NCBI GenBank assembly: GCA_015232485.1
Contig: JADFZP010000001.1
Coordinates: 21,677 to 34,368, forward strand
Length of the DNA stretch: 12,692 bases
Source: Alphaproteobacteria bacterium
GTDB taxonomy: Bacteria; Pseudomonadota; Alphaproteobacteria; Rhodospirillales; Magnetospirillaceae
Direction: 5' to 3'
The stretch's first letter is position 1, and the number at the start of each line of letters is the position of its first letter. Made by a program: the position numbers and the translations under genes. The notes under the pieces were generated by a model. It searched no databases, was not told the DNA's origin, and saw only the letters and a program-made list of their open reading frames with translations. Positions 1-7,382 of the stretch are shown here, piece by piece.

Positions 1-129
1 GGGGCCAGCCAGGACGACGTTCGAGAGGCCTATCGTCGCCTGATGGTCAAACTTCATCCCGACCATGGCGGATCGAGTTACCTTGCGGCTAAGCTCAATC
101 AGGCGCGTGACCTTCTGCTCAACTCCTGA
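1..129 (+). CDS. J-domain (DnaJ/TIM14-like) protein, C-terminal fragment
   Basis: This is the end of a gene that begins upstream of the window; frame 1 is open from the first base to TGA at 127-129, giving 42 residues. They read as helices II to IV of a J domain: the DDVREAYRRLMVKLHPD stretch contains the diagnostic HPD tripeptide (codons 19-21), followed by GG and a KLNQARDLLL helix. J domains stimulate the ATPase of Hsp70 (DnaK) through HPD. Because the protein ends right after the J domain, it is of the kind in which the J domain is C-terminal (TIM14/Pam18-like or DjlA-like, often with an N-terminal membrane segment) rather than a full DnaJ with Gly/Phe and zinc-finger regions. The N-terminal part is not visible, so the exact subfamily is unknown. 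Confidence 0.85.
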   Translation, partial: GASQDDVREAYRRLMVKLHPDHGGSSYLAAKLNQARDLLLNS

Positions 130-190
130 TGCGCCGGTTGCTTCCGCGGCCGTGGCATGGCAAAAAGCGGGCGCTCGAGCTTGATGGGAA

Positions 191-196
191 GAGGGG
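191..196 (+). promoter_or_regulatory. Ribosome binding site deciding the galU start
   Basis: GAGGGG lies 5 nt before the ATG at 202. The earlier in-frame ATGs at 157 and 184 have no comparable purine-rich site, and the 202 start gives the compact N terminus typical of GalU, so 202 is preferred. Confidence 0.6.
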
Positions 197-201
197 TTTT
201 C

Positions 202-1077
202 ATGGCCAGACGCGTGCGCAAGGCGGTATTTCCGGTGGGCGGCATGGGGACGCGGTTCCTTCCCGCCACCAAGGCGATGCCCAAGGAGATGCTGCCGGTC
301 GTCGACAAGCCGCTGATCCAGTACGCGGTGGAGGAGGCGCGCGCCGCCGGCATCGAACACTTCATCTTCGTCACCGGCCGCGGCAAAACCGCGCTGGAGG
401 ACCATTTCGACCACGCCCCCGACCTTGAGCGCACCCTGCGCGAACGCGGCAAGGTCAAGGAGATCGAGGCGGTCACCGCCTGGATGCCGAAATCCGGCCA
501 GGTCTCCTACACCCGCCAGCAAGAGCCGCTGGGCTTAGGCCACGCCATCTGGTGCGCCCGCGATCTGGTCGACAACGAGCCCTTCGCCGTCATCCTGCCG
601 GACGATCTGATCCTGGCCCGCACGCCCTGCCTGAAGCAGTTGGTCGCCGTCCATACCGAGGTCGGCGGCAACGTGGTGGCGGTGATGGACGTGCCGCGCG
701 AGCATACCCGCCGCTATGGCATCCTGGATGTCCAGCACGACGATGGGCGACTGGCCCGCGCCCGCGGCCTGGTCGAGAAGCCCGACCCGGCCACCGCGCC
801 CTCGACCCTGTCGATCACCGGGCGCTATATCCTGCATCCGCAGGTCTTCGAACATCTCGACCGCCAGGAGCGCGGGGCGGGCGGCGAGATCCAACTGACC
901 GACGCCATCGCCCAGACCATCGATTCGGTGCCCTTCCACGGGCTGCGCTTCGAGGGTCAGCGCTTCGACTGCGGCGACAAGGTGGGCTTTCTGCACGCCA
1001 ATATCGCCTTCGCCTTGCACCGCGACGACCTGAAGGATCAGGTGGTCGAAGTGTTGAAAAGCTTCCAATTGGCTTGA
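202..1077 (+). CDS. galU: UTP--glucose-1-phosphate uridylyltransferase
   Basis: GalU makes UDP-glucose and pyrophosphate from UTP and glucose-1-phosphate in the cytoplasm, supplying polysaccharide and LPS synthesis. The 291-residue protein has the full signature of the family: the nucleotide-binding loop GGMGTRFLPATK (residues 13-24) followed by KEMLPVVDKPLIQYAVEEA, QQEPLGLGHAI (106-116), the acidic DD at 134-135, VEKP (191-194), GGEIQLTDAI (227-236) and RFDCGDKVGF (254-263). Its length is normal for bacterial GalU (about 290-300). A longer reading from ATG 157 adds 15 residues that do not look conserved and lacks a ribosome binding site. The next gene, ugd, uses its product, and the two are 58 nt apart with a hairpin between them, so cotranscription with possible attenuation is likely. 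Confidence 0.96.
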   Translation: MARRVRKAVFPVGGMGTRFLPATKAMPKEMLPVVDKPLIQYAVEEARAAGIEHFIFVTGRGKTALEDHFDHAPDLERTLRERGKVKEIEAVTAWMPKSGQVSYTRQQEPLGLGHAIWCARDLVDNEPFAVILPDDLILARTPCLKQLVAVHTEVGGNVVAVMDVPREHTRRYGILDVQHDDGRLARARGLVEKPDPATAPSTLSITGRYILHPQVFEHLDRQERGAGGEIQLTDAIAQTIDSVPFHGLRFEGQRFDCGDKVGFLHANIAFALHRDDLKDQVVEVLKSFQLA

Positions 1078-1086
1078 TCGAGCGCA

Positions 1087-1106
1087 GGCGCCCCGTCCGG
1101 GGCGCC
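1087..1106 (+). terminator. Hairpin between galU and ugd (possible attenuator or weak terminator)
   Basis: A perfect 8-bp inverted repeat, GGCGCCCC (1087-1094) and GGGGCGCC (1099-1106), encloses a 4-nt GTCC loop. It is followed only by GTTTCCCCTT rather than a run of T, so it is not a strong intrinsic terminator. It ends 15 nt before the ugd ribosome binding site and could protect, process or attenuate the galU-ugd transcript. Confidence 0.4.
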
Positions 1107-1121
1107 GTTTCCCCTTCGGGT

Positions 1122-1129
1122 GAGGAGGT
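1122..1129 (+). promoter_or_regulatory. Strong ribosome binding site of ugd
   Basis: GAGGAGGT, a near-perfect match to the anti-Shine-Dalgarno sequence, sits 6 nt before the ATG at 1136. It is the strongest site in the left half and supports this start. Confidence 0.7.
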
Positions 1130-1135
1130 ATCGTC

Positions 1136-2461
1136 ATGCGTGTCGCCATGATCGGGACGGGCTATGTGGGCCTCGTCTCGGGCACCTGCTTTTCCGAGTT
1201 TGGTGTCGACGTGATCTGCGTCGACAAAGATGAAAGCAAGATCGAACGGCTCAAACGCAACGTGATGCCGATCTACGAGCCGGGTCTCGACGAGATGGTC
1301 GACGGCAACGTCAAGGCCGGCCGGCTCAGCTTCACCACCTCGCTGGAAAGCGCGGTGCGCGGCGCCGACGCGGTGTTCATCGCGGTGGGCACCCCCAGCC
1401 GGCGCGGCGACGGCTTCGCCGATCTGTCCTACGTCTATCAGGCGGCGCGCGAGATCGCCCGCAGCCTTGACCGCTACACCGTGGTGGTCACCAAGTCGAC
1501 CGTGCCGGTGGGCACCGGCCGCGAGGTCGAGCGGATCATCCGCGAGGAACGCCCCGACGCCGAGTTCGACGTCGTCTCGAACCCCGAATTCCTGCGCGAG
1601 GGCTCGGCGATCAACGACTTCATGCGGCCCGACCGGGTGGTGATCGGCACCACGTCCGAGCGGGCGCGCCAGGTCATGCGCCAGCTTTACCGCGTGCTGT
1701 ACCTGATCGAGACGCCGATCCTGTTCACCTCGATCGAGACCTCGGAACTGATCAAATACGCGGCCAACACCTTCCTGGCGACCAAGATCACCTTCATCAA
1801 CGAGGTCGCCGATCTGTGCGAGCGGGTCGGCGCCGACGTCCACGACGTGGCGCGCGGCATCGGGCTCGACGGCCGCATCGGGCGCAAGTTCCTGCATCCC
1901 GGCCCCGGCTATGGCGGCTCGTGCTTCCCCAAGGACACGCTGGCCCTGGTGCGCACGGCGCGCCAGCACGGCGCGCCGCTGCGCATCGTCGAAACGGTGG
2001 TGGCGGTCAACGACGAGCGCAAGAAGCGGATGGCCGAGAAGATCATCGACGCCTGCGGCGGCTCGGTCGAGGGCAAGTCGATCGCCGTCCTGGGCCTGAC
2101 CTTCAAGCCCAACACCGACGACATGCGCGACAGCCCCAGCCTGGAGATCATTCCCACCTTGCAGAAGGCCGGCGCCCGCATCCGCGCCTTCGACCCCGAG
2201 GGCATGGACGAGGCCAGGAAACTGCTCAACGACATCGACTATTGCGAAAATGCCTACGACACCATCAAGGATGCGGACGCGCTTGTGCTGTTGACGGAAT
2301 GGAACGAGTTCCGCGCCCTGGATCAGGCGCGCGTCAAACAGCTCCTCAAGGCCCCGGTGGTGGTCGACCTTCGCAATGTCTACAACCCTGAGGAGATGGT
2401 GGCGGCTGGATTCCGTTATCTCTGTGTCGGACGCCCGGATAGTGGTTCGGCGGCGCCTTGA
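1136..2461 (+). CDS. ugd: UDP-glucose 6-dehydrogenase
   Basis: Ugd oxidises UDP-glucose to UDP-glucuronate with two NAD+, a committed step to acidic polysaccharides and to pentose or galacturonate sugar nucleotides. The 441-residue protein has the N-terminal Rossmann NAD site GTGYVGL (residues 7-13) and the early CVDKD (28-32) that ends strand 2. It also has YEPGLDEMV (47-55), VGTPS (84-88), TKSTVPVGT (119-127), SNPEFLREG (148-156) and SELIKYAANTFLA (203-215, with the conserved Lys207). The catalytic loop GPGYGGSCFPKDTLAL places the nucleophilic cysteine at 263, and GLTFKPNTDDMRDSPS marks the C-terminal UDP-binding domain. Length and all key residues are normal. It is preceded by galU and followed after 49 nt by a phosphohexomutase, forming a UDP-glucuronate supply block. 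Confidence 0.97.
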   Translation: MRVAMIGTGYVGLVSGTCFSEFGVDVICVDKDESKIERLKRNVMPIYEPGLDEMVDGNVKAGRLSFTTSLESAVRGADAVFIAVGTPSRRGDGFADLSYVYQAAREIARSLDRYTVVVTKSTVPVGTGREVERIIREERPDAEFDVVSNPEFLREGSAINDFMRPDRVVIGTTSERARQVMRQLYRVLYLIETPILFTSIETSELIKYAANTFLATKITFINEVADLCERVGADVHDVARGIGLDGRIGRKFLHPGPGYGGSCFPKDTLALVRTARQHGAPLRIVETVVAVNDERKKRMAEKIIDACGGSVEGKSIAVLGLTFKPNTDDMRDSPSLEIIPTLQKAGARIRAFDPEGMDEARKLLNDIDYCENAYDTIKDADALVLLTEWNEFRALDQARVKQLLKAPVVVDLRNVYNPEEMVAAGFRYLCVGRPDSGSAAP

Positions 2462-2510
2462 CAACCACCCGAACACTACCGGACAGTACCTTTCAGCTTA
2501 GTGGGGCAGC

Positions 2511-3893
2511 ATGACCGAGGCGCATCGTTTCAATCCGACCATTCTGCGCGAGTACGACATCCGGGGCATCGTCGGCGAGACGCTGCACGAGGCGGATGCG
2601 GCGGCGATCGGGCGCGCCTTTGGCACCCTGGTGCGCAGGGCGGGCGGGCGGAACGTGTGCGTCGGTCGTGACGGCCGCCTGTCCTCGCCCAGCCTGGAGG
2701 CGGCGCTGGTCGGCGGCCTGACCGCCACCGGCTGTCAGGTGCTGCGGGTCGGGCTGGGGCCGACGCCGATGCTGTATTTCGCCGGCAAGCACATGGCGGC
2801 GGACGGGGCGATCATGGTCACCGGCTCGCACAATCCGCCCACCCACAACGGTTTCAAGATGGTGATGGGCGGCAAGCCGTTCTTCGGCCCCGACATCCGC
2901 AAGCTGGGCGAAATGGCGTCGGCCGGCGATTTCGAGACCGGCTCCGGTGGTGCCGCGGACGAGCCGATGCTGGCCCGCTACGTCGCCCGCCTGCTCGAGG
3001 ACTATGACGGCCGGCGCCCGCTGACCGTGGTGTGGGACGCCGGCAACGGCGCCGCCGGCGAGGCGATGGTCGAACTGGTCAAGGGGCTGCCCGGCCGCCA
3101 CGTGCTGCTGAACGAGGTGATCGACGGCACCTTCCCGGCCCATCACCCCGACCCGACCGAGCCGCACAACCTGATTCAGCTCCAGGACGCCGTCCTGGCC
3201 GAGCAAGCCGATGTCGGGATCGCATTCGATGGCGATGGCGACCGAATCGGGGTGATCGACGGCCAGGGCCGCATCCTGTGGGGCGACCAGATCATGATGC
3301 TGCTGGCCGAGGACGTGCTGAAGACGCGGCCCGGCGCCACCATCATCGCCGACGTCAAGGCCAGCCAAGCGCTGTTCGACGAGATCGCCCGGCTGGGCGG
3401 CACGCCGCTGATGTATCGGACCGGGCACTCGCTGATCAAGACCAAGATGGCCGAAACCGGATCGCCGCTGGCCGGCGAGATGAGCGGCCACATCTTCTTC
3501 GCCGACCGCTATTTCGGATTCGACGACGCGCTTTACGCGGCGGTGCGCTTCCTGGGCGTGGTCGCCCGCCTGCCCGAAAACCTGTCGGCGCGCTATGATC
3601 GGCTGCCGCATATGGTCAACACGCCCGAGATGCGCTTCGACTGCGCCGACCAGCGCAAATTCGCGGTGATCGGCGAGGTCAAGGCGCGGCTGGAACGCGA
3701 GGGCGCCACCGTGTCCGACATCGACGGCGTGCGCGTCTCGACCCCGGACGGCTGGTGGCTGCTGCGCGCCTCGAACACCCAGGCGGTTCTGGTGGCGCGC
3801 TGCGAGGCGCGCTCGGTCGATGGCTTGAAACGGCTGCGGGCCATCCTGGCCAGCCAGTTGACGCTAAGCGGGGTGGCCTTGCCGGCCGATTGA
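2511..3893 (+). CDS. Phosphoglucomutase/phosphomannomutase (alpha-D-phosphohexomutase)
   Basis: The enzyme interconverts hexose-6-phosphate and hexose-1-phosphate through a phosphoserine and a glucose- or mannose-1,6-bisphosphate intermediate. All four functional loops are present in its 460 residues: the phosphoserine loop TGSHNPP (serine 106), the metal-binding loop DGDGDR (240-245), the sugar-recognition loop GEMSGH (322-327) and the C-terminal phosphate loop RASNTQ (419-424). The GEMSGH form is that of AlgC/ManB-type enzymes with dual glucose/mannose activity, so the exact substrate cannot be fixed from sequence. Next to galU and ugd it most plausibly feeds glucose-1-phosphate to GalU, but a role in GDP-mannose synthesis is also possible. 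A modest GTGGGG site precedes ATG 2511. Its TGA is in the same frame as the following kinase gene. Confidence 0.94.
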   Translation: MTEAHRFNPTILREYDIRGIVGETLHEADAAAIGRAFGTLVRRAGGRNVCVGRDGRLSSPSLEAALVGGLTATGCQVLRVGLGPTPMLYFAGKHMAADGAIMVTGSHNPPTHNGFKMVMGGKPFFGPDIRKLGEMASAGDFETGSGGAADEPMLARYVARLLEDYDGRRPLTVVWDAGNGAAGEAMVELVKGLPGRHVLLNEVIDGTFPAHHPDPTEPHNLIQLQDAVLAEQADVGIAFDGDGDRIGVIDGQGRILWGDQIMMLLAEDVLKTRPGATIIADVKASQALFDEIARLGGTPLMYRTGHSLIKTKMAETGSPLAGEMSGHIFFADRYFGFDDALYAAVRFLGVVARLPENLSARYDRLPHMVNTPEMRFDCADQRKFAVIGEVKARLEREGATVSDIDGVRVSTPDGWWLLRASNTQAVLVARCEARSVDGLKRLRAILASQLTLSGVALPAD

Positions 3894-3902
3894 AGCGTTC
3901 CA

Positions 3903-3910
3903 AAGGGAGG
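3903..3910 (+). promoter_or_regulatory. Ribosome binding site used with the TTG start of the kinase gene
   Basis: AAGGGAGG ends 4 nt before TTG 3915. An ATG at 3911 directly abuts the site with no spacing and opens the wrong frame, ending at 4141, so it is probably not used. This site is the reason for choosing TTG 3915. Confidence 0.55.
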
Positions 3911-3914
3911 ATGT

Positions 3915-6900
3915 TTGTCGAGGGCGCAAACCATTCCGCGCGACAGGCCGGCCGACAGCCGGCGCCTGCGAATCCTCCTGGTCGAGGGCGAGACGGCCGA
4001 GGCGGTGCGACTCGATACGCTGCTGGCGGTGGGCCGGCCGTGCGAGGCCGTGCTGGCGCGTCGGCTGGCCGACGCCATCGAGCTGGTGGGGCGCCAGCAA
4101 TTCGACGTGGTGATGGCCGATTCCCGTCTGCCGGACGGTGAGGGCGTCGAGGTCATCGAAAGCCTGATCCGCGCCGCGCCGCGCCTGCCGCTGGTGCTGC
4201 TGACCCATTCCCATGACGAGGCCGAGGAACTGGACCCGGTGCGCCGCGGCGCCCAGGATTATCTGGTGCTGGGCCAATATGACGGCCAGTTGCTGGCCCG
4301 CACCCTGCGCCACGCCTTCGAGCGCAAGCGGCTGACCGAGGAAAACCGGCTGCTCGCCGCCTTCCCGCAGGAAAACCCGTACCCCATCCTGGGCACCGAC
4401 GACGACGGCGACGTGGTGTACGCCAACGCGGCGGCGCGCGACTTGGCGCGAACCTGCGATCCGCCGGCCATCGAATCGATCCTGCCGCCCGAGCACGCGG
4501 CGCTGGTCGCCGGCTGCCTGGCCGATGGGCGAATCCGCAGCGACGTGATGTCCGAGACCGGCGGCCGGATGATCTCGTGGACCTATCACCCCAGCCCGGC
4601 GGCGGGCGGGGTGCGCCTGTACGCCGTCGACTCGACCGAGCGGGCCACCGCCGAGCGTGGCTTGCGGCGCGAGCGCGACTTCGTCTCGGCGATCCTCGAC
4701 ACCACCGGCGCGTTGATCGTGGTGCTGGACCCCGAGGGGCGGATCGTGCATTTCAACCCGGCCTGCGTCGCCGCCTCGGGCTGGGCCTTCGCCGAACTGC
4801 GCGGCAAGGTCATCTGGGACGTGCTGGTGCCGTTCGATCAGCGCGATCAGGTGCGCGAGCGGCTGTCGGGGCTGGGCGGCAAGGCCAAGCGCGTCAAACA
4901 CGAGAACGACTGGGTGGGCCGCGACGGCGAGCGCATCCCGATCAGTTGGTCGAGCACCGTTCTGGCCAATCCCGACGGCTCGACGCGGTTCATCGTCAGC
5001 TCGGGCCTGGATATCGGCGACCGCCAGCGCGCCGAGGCCGAATTGCGGGCCAGCGAGCAGCGTTACCGCCTGTTGGCCGAACACGCCAACGACCTGATCA
5101 CCCGTCAGACGCCGGACGGCACCTGGCTTTACGTCTCGCCGTCCTGCCGCGAACTGCTGGGCTATGGCGCTGACGAGCTGGTCGGCCAGGCGGTCTCGCA
5201 ATTCATCCACCCCGACGACTGCGAGCGCGCCTGTTCGGCGACGGCGGCCAGCGCGGTGGCCTTCCGCATGCGACGGCGCGACGGCGCCTGGGCGTGGTTC
5301 GAGGCCAGCCGCCGCCCGGTCGAACGCGGCGGGGTGGTCACCGAGGTGGTCTCGGTGGCGCGCGACATCTCGGAACGGCGCCGCGCCGAGCGCTCGCTGG
5401 ACGCCGTGCGGGCCAGCCTCGCCAACGCGCAGCGCCTCGCCAATCTGGGCAACTGGGACTGGAATCCGGGCACCGACGTGATGTGGTGGTCGGACGAGGT
5501 CTACCGCATCTTCGGGCTGGAGCCGCTGGGCTTCGCCGCGACCTACGACGCCTTCCGCGGCTTCGTCCACGCCGCCGACCGCGACATGGTCGAATCGATG
5601 CTGCGCCGGGCGATGGGCGCCTTGACGCCCTATTCGGTCGAGTATCGCGTGCTGCGTCCCGATGGCCGCCAGCGCTTCGTCCACGAGCGCGGCGAGGTCG
5701 GCGTCGAGGAGGACGGGCAGGTGCGCGTCTCGGGCACGGTGCTCGACATCACCGGCCGCAAAGAGGCCGAGATCGCGCTGAAAAGCGCCCATGACGATCT
5801 CGAACAGCGGGTCGAGGAGCGCACCCGCCGGCTGCAGCAGGAAATCCAGCAGCGCAAGCGGGCCGAGGAGGTGACGCGCGAGAGCGAGCAGCGCATCCGC
5901 CTGATCGCCGACGCGACGCCCGGCCTGATCGCCTATGTCGACCGCGAACAGCGCTACCAGTTCGTCAATCGTCGCTATGTCGAGTGGTTCGGGCTCCCCT
6001 ACGACCGCATCCTGGGCCGCACCATGGCCGAGGTGCTGGGCGCCGAGTTCCACCGCGACGTCGCGCCGCGCGTCATCAAGGTGCTGGCCGGCAAGGAGGT
6101 CAGCTACGAAGGCTGGATCGACCTGCCCGACGGCTCGCGGCGCTATTACCACGCCACGCACGTTCCCCACATCGCGACCAACGACGCGGTGCTGGGCTAT
6201 TTCAGCCTGATCCAGGACATCACCGAGCGCAAACGCGGCGAAGAGGCGTTGCGCCGCTCGGAAGAGAAATACCGCGCCCTGATGGACGACGCCGCCGACG
6301 CCATCGTGCTGGCCGACGAGGCCGGACGGGTGCTCGAGGTCAATCGCAAGGCCGAGGAGATGTTCGGGGCGGTCGAGGCCCGGCTGCACGCGCAGCCCTT
6401 CGATCGGCTGTGCGCGCCGACCCATGTCGCGCGCCTGCGCGCCGCCTTCGCCGCCATCCCCGAGACCGGCAGCGCCCATATCGGCGACATGGCGGTGCTC
6501 GACGGGCGCGGCGGCAGCCTGCCGGTCGATCTCGACTGCACCGTGGTGATGGTCGGCGACCGGCGCATCGTCCAGGGCATCTTCAAGGACATCTCGGACC
6601 ACAAGCGGGCCGAGGAGCAGTTGCGCGCCTCGAAGGAGGCGGCCGAGCTGGCCGACCGCGCCAAGTCGGAATTCCTGGCCAATATGAGCCACGAATTGCG
6701 CACGCCGCTCAACGCGATCATCGGCTTCTCGGACATCATGGTCCACGAGCTGATGGGACCGGTGGGCAGCCCGGTCTACCACGATTACATGAAGGACATT
6801 CACGATTCGGGCCGGCATCTCCTGGACGTGATCAACGAGATCCTCGATATGTCCAAGGTCGAGTCGGGCAACGTCGAACTGCATCCCGAGCCGGTCGATC

Positions 6901-7382
6901 TGGCCCTGGTGGCGCAAAGCTCGTTGCGCCTGATCAGCGAGCGGGCCGAAAGCGCCGAGGTGACGTTGACCGCCGATCTGCCCGAGGACCTGCCGATGGT
7001 CAATGTCGATCAGCGGCGGTTCAAGCAGATCCTGCTCAACCTGCTGTCGAACGCGGTGAAGTTCACCCCGGCCGGTGGCAATGTCGGGATCACCGGGCGC
7101 CTGCTCGACGATGGCTGGCTGGCGGTCGAGGTGACCGACACCGGCATCGGCATGAGCCCCGAGGGCCTGGAAAAGGCCCTGACGCCCTTCGGTCAGGTCG
7201 ACAGCGCGCTGTCGCGCCGCTACGACGGCACCGGGTTGGGGCTGCCCCTGACCAAGGCCTTCGTCGAGTTGCACGACGGCGAACTGACCATCGACAGCGC
7301 GCCCGGCGCCGGCACCACGGTCAGAGTCAGGCTGCCGCCAAGCCGGGTGGTGGCGAGTTTAAGCAAGGAGGCCATGCCATGA
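3915..7382 (+). CDS. Soluble multi-PAS sensor histidine kinase with N-terminal degenerate receiver domain
   Basis: A cytoplasmic two-component sensor of 1155 residues with no membrane segment. In order: receiver-like domain (about 18-135); about six PAS units (roughly 145-245 weak, 252-372, 383-493, 505-618, 655-775, 782-902) with ERKRAEE-type linkers and a coiled coil at 620-655; HisKA dimerisation domain with the phospho-histidine at 926 (SHELRTPLNAIIGF); HATPase domain with N box (N1046), DTGIGM (D1075), PFGQVD and GTGLGL (1105-1110). The receiver keeps the acceptor-type Asp69 and Thr97, but the second acidic residue is Gly25 and the conserved Lys is Leu119 (YLVLG for the usual YLVKG), so it may be a pseudo-receiver. 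The start is TTG, the only in-frame initiator that preserves the receiver. The PAS ligands are unknown. No response regulator lies nearby. The gene is 21 nt after the phosphohexomutase and overlaps the nicotinamidase start by 4 nt, so cotranscription is likely. Confidence 0.93.
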   Translation: MSRAQTIPRDRPADSRRLRILLVEGETAEAVRLDTLLAVGRPCEAVLARRLADAIELVGRQQFDVVMADSRLPDGEGVEVIESLIRAAPRLPLVLLTHSHDEAEELDPVRRGAQDYLVLGQYDGQLLARTLRHAFERKRLTEENRLLAAFPQENPYPILGTDDDGDVVYANAAARDLARTCDPPAIESILPPEHAALVAGCLADGRIRSDVMSETGGRMISWTYHPSPAAGGVRLYAVDSTERATAERGLRRERDFVSAILDTTGALIVVLDPEGRIVHFNPACVAASGWAFAELRGKVIWDVLVPFDQRDQVRERLSGLGGKAKRVKHENDWVGRDGERIPISWSSTVLANPDGSTRFIVSSGLDIGDRQRAEAELRASEQRYRLLAEHANDLITRQTPDGTWLYVSPSCRELLGYGADELVGQAVSQFIHPDDCERACSATAASAVAFRMRRRDGAWAWFEASRRPVERGGVVTEVVSVARDISERRRAERSLDAVRASLANAQRLANLGNWDWNPGTDVMWWSDEVYRIFGLEPLGFAATYDAFRGFVHAADRDMVESMLRRAMGALTPYSVEYRVLRPDGRQRFVHERGEVGVEEDGQVRVSGTVLDITGRKEAEIALKSAHDDLEQRVEERTRRLQQEIQQRKRAEEVTRESEQRIRLIADATPGLIAYVDREQRYQFVNRRYVEWFGLPYDRILGRTMAEVLGAEFHRDVAPRVIKVLAGKEVSYEGWIDLPDGSRRYYHATHVPHIATNDAVLGYFSLIQDITERKRGEEALRRSEEKYRALMDDAADAIVLADEAGRVLEVNRKAEEMFGAVEARLHAQPFDRLCAPTHVARLRAAFAAIPETGSAHIGDMAVLDGRGGSLPVDLDCTVVMVGDRRIVQGIFKDISDHKRAEEQLRASKEAAELADRAKSEFLANMSHELRTPLNAIIGFSDIMVHELMGPVGSPVYHDYMKDIHDSGRHLLDVINEILDMSKVESGNVELHPEPVDLALVAQSSLRLISERAESAEVTLTADLPEDLPMVNVDQRRFKQILLNLLSNAVKFTPAGGNVGITGRLLDDGWLAVEVTDTGIGMSPEGLEKALTPFGQVDSALSRRYDGTGLGLPLTKAFVELHDGELTIDSAPGAGTTVRVRLPPSRVVASLSKEAMP
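7365..7371 (+). promoter_or_regulatory. Ribosome binding site of the nicotinamidase inside the kinase 3' end
   Basis: AAGGAGG lies 7 nt before ATG 7379. It is located within the last codons of the kinase, so kinase translation runs straight through it, consistent with translational coupling at the ATGA overlap. Confidence 0.7.

Noticed and set aside
157..201. Earlier ATG codons (157, 184) as the galU start
   Set aside because: They lack ribosome binding sites and add residues not typical of GalU; ATG 202 follows GAGGGG at good spacing.
815..2476. A 553-codon minus-strand frame opposite galU and ugd
   Set aside because: It is antisense to well-conserved enzymes, low in complexity and without a domain, so it is a GC-driven shadow.
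3864..7274. A 1136-codon open frame on the minus strand opposite the kinase gene
   Set aside because: The plus strand encodes recognisable PAS, HisKA and HATPase domains. The antisense frame is a product of high-GC third positions; it is His/Asp/Gly/Arg-rich and has no recognisable domain.
5984..7378. Long in-frame extension upstream of the nicotinamidase
   Set aside because: The frame is open for about 1.4 kb inside the kinase gene, but its translation is Arg/Gly/Pro-rich noise. The ATG at 7379 has a good ribosome binding site and gives the expected protein length.
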